A stretch of 17,880 nt of DNA, from contig JAFUES010000072.1 in assembly GCA_017470325.1 (NCBI GenBank), positions 1-17,880 of the forward strand. The letters are read 5' to 3'. The notes beneath the pieces are model-generated. The model did not search any database, was not told the origin of the DNA, and worked only from the letters and a program-made list of their open reading frames with translations. How positions within the stretch are numbered: the stretch's first letter is position 1; each line of letters begins with the position of its first letter. Origin of the DNA: Oscillospiraceae bacterium (GTDB taxonomy: Bacteria; Bacillota_A; Clostridia; Oscillospirales; Oscillospiraceae). The position numbers and the translations under genes were made by a program. Of this stretch, positions 14,033-17,880 are shown piece after piece.

Positions 14033-14093
14033 TCCGAACCGCATGCTTTTTTTGCCTGATCGTTAGATTTATTTAACCAAAGGAGTAATGGAC

Positions 14094-16415
14094 ATGGACA
14101 ATCCCATTCGCATCGCCCTGGCGGGCAACCCCAACTGCGGCAAGACCACGCTGTTCAACGCCCTGACCGGCACCAACCAATATGTGGGTAACTGGCCCGG
14201 CGTCACCGTGGAGAAGAAAGAGGGCAAGCTGCAGAAGCATGACGACGTGATCGTCACCGACCTGCCCGGCATCTACTCTCTCTCCCCCTACACGCTGGAG
14301 GAAGTGGTAGCCCGCAATTATCTGATCGAAGAGCGCCCCGACGTGATCCTGAACATCGTGGACGGCACCAACCTGGAGCGCAACCTCTACCTGACCACCC
14401 AGCTGACCGAGCTGGGCATCCCGGTGGTCATCGCGCTGAACATGATGGACCTGGTCAAGCGCAACGGGGATAAGATCAACACCGATGAGCTGGCCCGTCA
14501 GCTGGGCTGTAGGATCGTGGAGATCTCCGCCCTCAAGCGCGACGGCGTCAACGAGGCGGCCGAGGCCGCCATCGCCGCGGCCAAGGGGACCCGGACCATC
14601 CCCCAGCACAGCTTCTCCGGTGTGGTAGAACATGCGCTGGCCCATATTGAAGAGGTCACCGTGCACAACCTGCCCGAGGAGCAGCAGCGCTGGTATGCCA
14701 TCAAGCTCTTTGAGCGGGACGAAAAAGTCATCGAAAAGCTGAACCTGGACCCCGGCATCCGCGAGCACATCGAGAAGGATATCGCCGCCGCCGAGACCGA
14801 GCTGGACGACGACGCGGAGAGCATCATCACCAATGAGCGCTATATCTACATAGGCCAGCTGATGAAGGGCTGCTACAAGAAAGCCGGCCAGGGGCTGCTG
14901 ACCCGCTCCGACAAGATCGACCAGATCGTCACCAACCGGATCCTGGCTCTGCCCATTTTTGCCGTGGTGATGTGGCTGGTCTACTGGATCGCCATGGGGC
15001 CCTTCGGCTCCTTCCTGACCGACTGGACCAACGACGTGCTGGGCGGTGCCTGGCTGACCGACGGCTCTCGAGCCATTCTGGAAGGCTGGGGCGTTACAGA
15101 CTGGCTCACCGGTCTGATCTCCGACGGCATCCTGGCCGGCGTAGGCGCCGTGCTAGGCTTCGTGCCCCAGATGCTGGTCCTGTTCCTGATGCTTTGCCTG
15201 CTGGAGGACTGCGGCTACATGGCCCGTATCGCCTTCATCATGGACCGGATCTTCCGCCGCTTCGGCCTGTCCGGCAAATCCTTCATCCCCATGCTGGTGG
15301 GCACCGGCTGCGGTGTCCCCGGCGTCATGGCCTCCCGTACCATTGAAAACGAGCGCGACCGCCGCATGACCATTATGACCACCTGCTTCATCCCCTGCGG
15401 CGCCAAGATGCCCATCATCGGCCTGATCGCCGGCGCCCTCTTCGGCGGCAGCGGCATTGTGGCCGTCTCTGCCTACTTCATCGGCGTGGCCGCCATCATC
15501 CTCTCCGGCATCATGCTCAAGAAGACCAAGATGTTCGCCGGCGACCCGGCGCCTTTCGTCATGGAGCTGCCCGCCTACCATGTGCCCTCCCTGGGCAACG
15601 TGCTCCGCGGCACCTGGGAACGCGGCTGGTCCTTTATCAAGCGGGCCGGCACCGTCATCGTACTCAGCTCCATTATCATCTGGTTCCTGTCCAGCTTCGG
15701 CACCGTCAATGGCCGTTTCGGCATGGTGGACGATCTGTTCGAGGATGAGGATCTGGTCACCGAGGAATATGTGGCCGTGGTGGCTGACAGGATGGGTATC
15801 CCCGAGGACGAGGTCGTCCCCATGGACGATTCCGTGTTGGCCGGCGTAGGCAACGCCGTGGCTCCCGTGTTCAAGCCCCTGGGCTTCGGCTCCTGGAAGC
15901 CCACCGTGGCCACCGTCACCGGCCTGGTAGCCAAGGAAGAAGTGGTCGGCACCTTTGGTGTGCTGTACAACTATGACGCCGCGGCCCAGCAGGCCGTGGA
16001 CGAGGAGACCGGCGAGCTGCTGTTCGACGAGGACGGCGAGCCCGTCATGGAGGAGCTGGACGAAGAAGGCTCCCAGGTCTGGGCCAACGTGGAGGACGAC
16101 TTCAACAAGTTCTCCGGCGGCCACGGCAAGCTGGCGGCGTTCTCCTTCATGCTCTTCAATCTGCTCTGCGCCCCCTGCTTTGCGGCTATGGGCGCCATCA
16201 AGCGGGAGATGAACAACCGCAAGTGGACCTGGTTCGCCATCGGCTACATGTGCCTGTTTGCCTATGTGGTGGCCCTGATGGTCTATCAGATCGGCGGCCT
16301 GTTCGTGGGGAATGTCAGCGTCATCGGCCTGATCGTAGCCCTGGCCCTGCTGGTGCTGATCATCTATCAGCTGTTCCGCCCCTACAAGGAAGCCCAGGTC
16401 CTGACCGTACAGTAA
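14094..16415 (+). CDS. feoB: Ferrous iron transporter FeoB
   Basis: 773 residues. An inner-membrane Fe(II) importer with an N-terminal G domain: G1 G-N-P-N-C-G-K-T (11-18), switch I G-V-T-V-E-K-K-E-G (36-44), G3 D-L-P-G (56-59), G4 N-M-M-D (116-119) and G5 S-A-L (145-147). A helical spacer runs to about 260 and a membrane part follows, with the Gate-like stretch L-V-G-T-G-C-G-V-P-G-V-M-A-S-R-T-I-E-N-E-R-D-R-R and C-F-I-P-C-G-A-K-M-P. V-A-K-E-E-V-V-G-T-F-G-V-L is also conserved. An acidic loop near residues 632-662 looks enlarged. The ATG at 14094 was chosen because AAAGGAG is eight bases upstream; the ATG at 14088 is only two bases from it. Confidence 0.97.
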   Translation: MDNPIRIALAGNPNCGKTTLFNALTGTNQYVGNWPGVTVEKKEGKLQKHDDVIVTDLPGIYSLSPYTLEEVVARNYLIEERPDVILNIVDGTNLERNLYLTTQLTELGIPVVIALNMMDLVKRNGDKINTDELARQLGCRIVEISALKRDGVNEAAEAAIAAAKGTRTIPQHSFSGVVEHALAHIEEVTVHNLPEEQQRWYAIKLFERDEKVIEKLNLDPGIREHIEKDIAAAETELDDDAESIITNERYIYIGQLMKGCYKKAGQGLLTRSDKIDQIVTNRILALPIFAVVMWLVYWIAMGPFGSFLTDWTNDVLGGAWLTDGSRAILEGWGVTDWLTGLISDGILAGVGAVLGFVPQMLVLFLMLCLLEDCGYMARIAFIMDRIFRRFGLSGKSFIPMLVGTGCGVPGVMASRTIENERDRRMTIMTTCFIPCGAKMPIIGLIAGALFGGSGIVAVSAYFIGVAAIILSGIMLKKTKMFAGDPAPFVMELPAYHVPSLGNVLRGTWERGWSFIKRAGTVIVLSSIIIWFLSSFGTVNGRFGMVDDLFEDEDLVTEEYVAVVADRMGIPEDEVVPMDDSVLAGVGNAVAPVFKPLGFGSWKPTVATVTGLVAKEEVVGTFGVLYNYDAAAQQAVDEETGELLFDEDGEPVMEELDEEGSQVWANVEDDFNKFSGGHGKLAAFSFMLFNLLCAPCFAAMGAIKREMNNRKWTWFAIGYMCLFAYVVALMVYQIGGLFVGNVSVIGLIVALALLVLIIYQLFRPYKEAQVLTVQ

Positions 16416-16447
16416 TTTCGTCAAGTTCGCCCTGAGGAGGGATTTTC

Positions 16448-16642
16448 ATGCTGACTTGGTTGGCTGTCAATTGGATCAATATCGTCGTGCTGGCTGTTGT
16501 GATTCTGGTGGTGGGTCTGGTGATCCGGTCCATGATCCGGGATAAAAGAGCCGGAAAGTCCTCCTGCGGCGGAAACTGCGGCAGCTGTGCCGGGTGCAAT
16601 GCCTGCCGGAGCCCCGAAATAAAGGAAGGAGGCCGCCTATGA
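16448..16642 (+). CDS. FeoB-associated Cys-rich membrane protein
   Basis: 64 residues: one N-terminal transmembrane helix (about 8-26, W-I-N-I-V-V-L-A-V-V-I-L-V-V-G-L-V), a short basic stretch (R-D-K-R-A-G-K), then a cysteine cluster S-C-G-G-N-C-G-S-C-A-G-C-N-A-C (39-53) with five Cys. This is the FeoB-associated Cys-rich type found after feoB in Firmicutes. It may bind Fe or relay it at the inner face of FeoB; the role is not proven. GAGGAGG lies upstream of the ATG, 32 bp after feoB. The stop overlaps the next start (ATGA). Confidence 0.92.
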   Translation: MLTWLAVNWINIVVLAVVILVVGLVIRSMIRDKRAGKSSCGGNCGSCAGCNACRSPEIKEGGRL

Positions 16643-16887
16643 TCCAGACCACCGTGAAAGTGGACGGCATGATGTGCAGCATGTGCGAAGCTCACATCAA
16701 CGACGCCGTGCGCAGAGCTTTCTCTGTGAAGAAGGTCTCGTCCTCCCACCGAAAAGGGGAGACCGTGATCCTCAGCGAGGAGGCGCCGGATGCGCAGAAG
16801 CTGCGCGAGGTCATCGACACCACCGGCTATCGGGTGCTGGATATCGCCAGCGCGCCCTATAAAAAGACTTCGCTCTTTTCCCGTTGA
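16639..16887 (+). CDS. Heavy-metal-associated (HMA) domain protein
   Basis: 82 residues forming a single ferredoxin-like HMA domain: V-K-V-D-G-M-M-C-S-M-C-E-A-H-I-N-D-A-V (7-25) with the M-x-C-x-x-C metal site (C14, C17), then a V-I-L-S-E-E-A-P-D strand and a closing helix T-G-Y-R-V-L. Such proteins carry Cu(I) or similar soft metals; an iron role is unproven. The start at 16639 follows GGAGG and overlaps the stop of the Cys-rich peptide by ATGA, so it is translationally coupled to the feo operon. M-C-S-M-C in place of the usual T-C-x-x-C is a notable variant. The C-terminus is basic (K-K-T-S-L-F-S-R). Confidence 0.85.
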   Translation: MIQTTVKVDGMMCSMCEAHINDAVRRAFSVKKVSSSHRKGETVILSEEAPDAQKLREVIDTTGYRVLDIASAPYKKTSLFSR

Positions 16888-16893
16888 TACGAT

Positions 16894-16931
16894 AAGGACC
16901 CGGACGCTCAATGATGAGTGTCCGGGTCCTT
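16894..16931. terminator. Hairpin terminator between convergent feo operon and TraX gene
   Basis: Arms AAGGACCCGGACGCTC (16894-16909) and GAGTGTCCGGGTCCTT (16916-16931) pair over 16 bp with one G-U, loop of six. T-tracts are weak on both strands. Its place between converging genes suggests a shared terminator. Confidence 0.7.
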
Positions 16932-16955
16932 CCTTGCTTACGGGTTTTGTACAGT

Positions 16956-17741
16956 CTATCTGAACAGCAGGGCCCGCAGCGCCGCCAGGAGCAGCAGGTG
17001 CGCCGGATAGAAGCCGTAGAAAAACCAGCGGCTGGGCTGTCTGCCCTTTTTTCCGTTATAGAGAATGACCAGCGGCAGAGCCAGCAGCGACCACCATTCC
17101 CGCCGGGAGCTGAGCAGCAGCGCCGGCAGCATGGCGCACCAGCACAGCACCCGTCCGACCGGCGTCTCATCGCCGCGGCGCTCCCGCAGCCAGGTGGCCG
17201 CATACAGCAGCTCCAGCGCCGCCACACCCACCGCGTCGTAGTCCGTGCGCAACAGCCAGGCCAGCGCCGGGGCTGCGGCAAAAATCAACAGGAGCCCGGC
17301 GCCCCGCAGTACGCGGCTGCCGGGGGCGCGGCGCAGCGCGTCGATGCCCATCAGAGCGGCAAAGCCGATGGCCAGGGTGAAGAACACATTCTGATAGGCA
17401 AATTCCAATAACGTTTGGTTCAGCGCCAGGTCAAAGGGGATCTCCGACAGCAGGGCAAACAGGCTCAGCCGCAGCAGATATTTCCCCCGGCTGCGGGTAT
17501 GCTGAAAGCCCTCCAGCAGCAAGAACAGATACAGAGGGAAGGCCGGGCGGCCCAGACTGCGCAGCGTCCAATAGACTGACCGCAGCGTCTCACCGTCCCA
17601 GGGCAGTAGGTGGCTCCTGCCATAGAGGATCAGCGCCGGCAGCAGCACATAGCCGATATGGTCGATCAGCATGGAGACCAGCGCCGTCCCCTTCAGGGCC
17701 GCCGCCGTTACGCCTGTACGCCAATTTCGCTGCTCTTCCAT
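16956..17741 (-). CDS. TraX-family membrane acyltransferase
   Basis: 261 residues with about 7-8 hydrophobic helices. The TraX pattern is visible: A-L-K-G-T-A-L-V-S-M-L-I-D-H-I-G-Y (15-31), S-L-G-R-P-A-F-P-L-Y (62-71), S-E-I-P-F-D-L-A (99-106), Y-Q-N-V-F-F-T-L (116-123) and Y-G-F-Y-P-A-H-L-L near the end. The F-plasmid TraX acetylates pilin; chromosomal homologues in Firmicutes are common and their acceptors are unknown, possibly surface polymers. The ATG at 17741 was chosen for the upstream AAAGGA; the frame is open 20 codons more without a ribosome site. It has its own promoter and is convergent with the feo operon. No conjugation gene is nearby, so a conjugative role is not supported. Confidence 0.87.
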   Translation of the reverse strand: MEEQRNWRTGVTAAALKGTALVSMLIDHIGYVLLPALILYGRSHLLPWDGETLRSVYWTLRSLGRPAFPLYLFLLLEGFQHTRSRGKYLLRLSLFALLSEIPFDLALNQTLLEFAYQNVFFTLAIGFAALMGIDALRRAPGSRVLRGAGLLLIFAAAPALAWLLRTDYDAVGVAALELLYAATWLRERRGDETPVGRVLCWCAMLPALLLSSRREWWSLLALPLVILYNGKKGRQPSRWFFYGFYPAHLLLLAALRALLFR

Positions 17742-17772
17742 GCCGTCTTTTCCTTTCGTTTTTCGCCCCTTT

Positions 17773-17801
17773 ATTGTAGTATAAACAGCTTCGGCTTGCA
17801 A
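17773..17801 (-). promoter_or_regulatory. Sigma-A promoter of the TraX-family gene
   Basis: On the minus strand: TTGCAA (17801-17796), a 17-bp spacer, TACAAT (17778-17773), about 30 bp upstream of the ATG. Confidence 0.6.
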
Positions 17802-17870
17802 GTCGGAAAACCATCCTTGCAGATACAGGAACGCACATCTGGCAATCCCGCTGCTGTTTTTTATTCCCTC

Positions 17871-17876
17871 TTGACA
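17871..17876 (+). promoter_or_regulatory. Possible -35 of a rightward promoter leaving the window
   Basis: A perfect TTGACA four bases before the window end. The -10 would be outside, so this is only a hint. The 17802-17870 stretch shows nothing else convincing. Confidence 0.3.
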
Positions 17877-17880
17877 AATC

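Noticed and set aside
14041..14060. T-run between the second feoA and feoB as a terminator
   Set aside because: No convincing stem precedes the seven T; only a GCATGC palindrome is present.

Overview
The window looks like part of a chromosome from an anaerobic gut-type Bacillota, most likely Clostridia of the Oscillospiraceae kind. This is inferred from the GC-rich host genes with strong AGGAGG ribosome sites, the FeoA-FeoA-FeoB cluster with a FeoB-associated Cys-rich peptide, the fused membrane/spermidine-synthase protein, and a visibly more AT-rich inserted element on the left. No rRNA, tRNA or CRISPR array was seen.

Left part (1 to about 4850): the right-hand end of an integrated element, prophage-like or a related integrative element. 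A leftward early/replication operon reads: small helix-turn-helix-like protein, 48-aa orphan, RecU-like nuclease, DECH-box helicase, and a DUF6273-like protein cut by the window edge. A rightward pair encodes an XRE repressor and a large serine recombinase. Between them is a control region with two consensus sigma-A promoters that point at each other, and two identical-format operators (CCCTA-N15-TAGGG) that bracket the leftward promoter. The recombinase gene ends at the attachment junction.

The element sits inside a gene for a BMP-type (YufP/NupP-like) nucleoside ABC permease. Only its 3' part is present (about 4840-5559). It is followed by the intact second permease (YufQ/NupQ-like), a hairpin/attenuator, and pseudouridine-5'-phosphate glycosidase (psuG). 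Together these suggest a nucleoside, possibly pseudouridine, salvage locus broken by the insertion.

Middle (7541-13472): a promoter-terminator bounded operon for surface glycan: GT2 glycosyltransferase, Wzx-type flippase, hexapeptide acyltransferase, DegT/StrS sugar aminotransferase, and a membrane-anchored spermidine-synthase-like protein. The aminotransferase and acyltransferase probably make an N-acylated amino sugar that the transferase and flippase place in and export with a polymer.

Right (13485-16931): a ferrous-iron uptake operon: feoA, feoA, feoB, FeoB-associated Cys-rich membrane peptide, and a small heavy-metal-associated (HMA) protein. Its promoter carries a TTAG-N6-CTAA palindrome that could bind an iron-responsive DtxR-type regulator. 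A convergent TraX-family acyltransferase gene with its own promoter closes the window.
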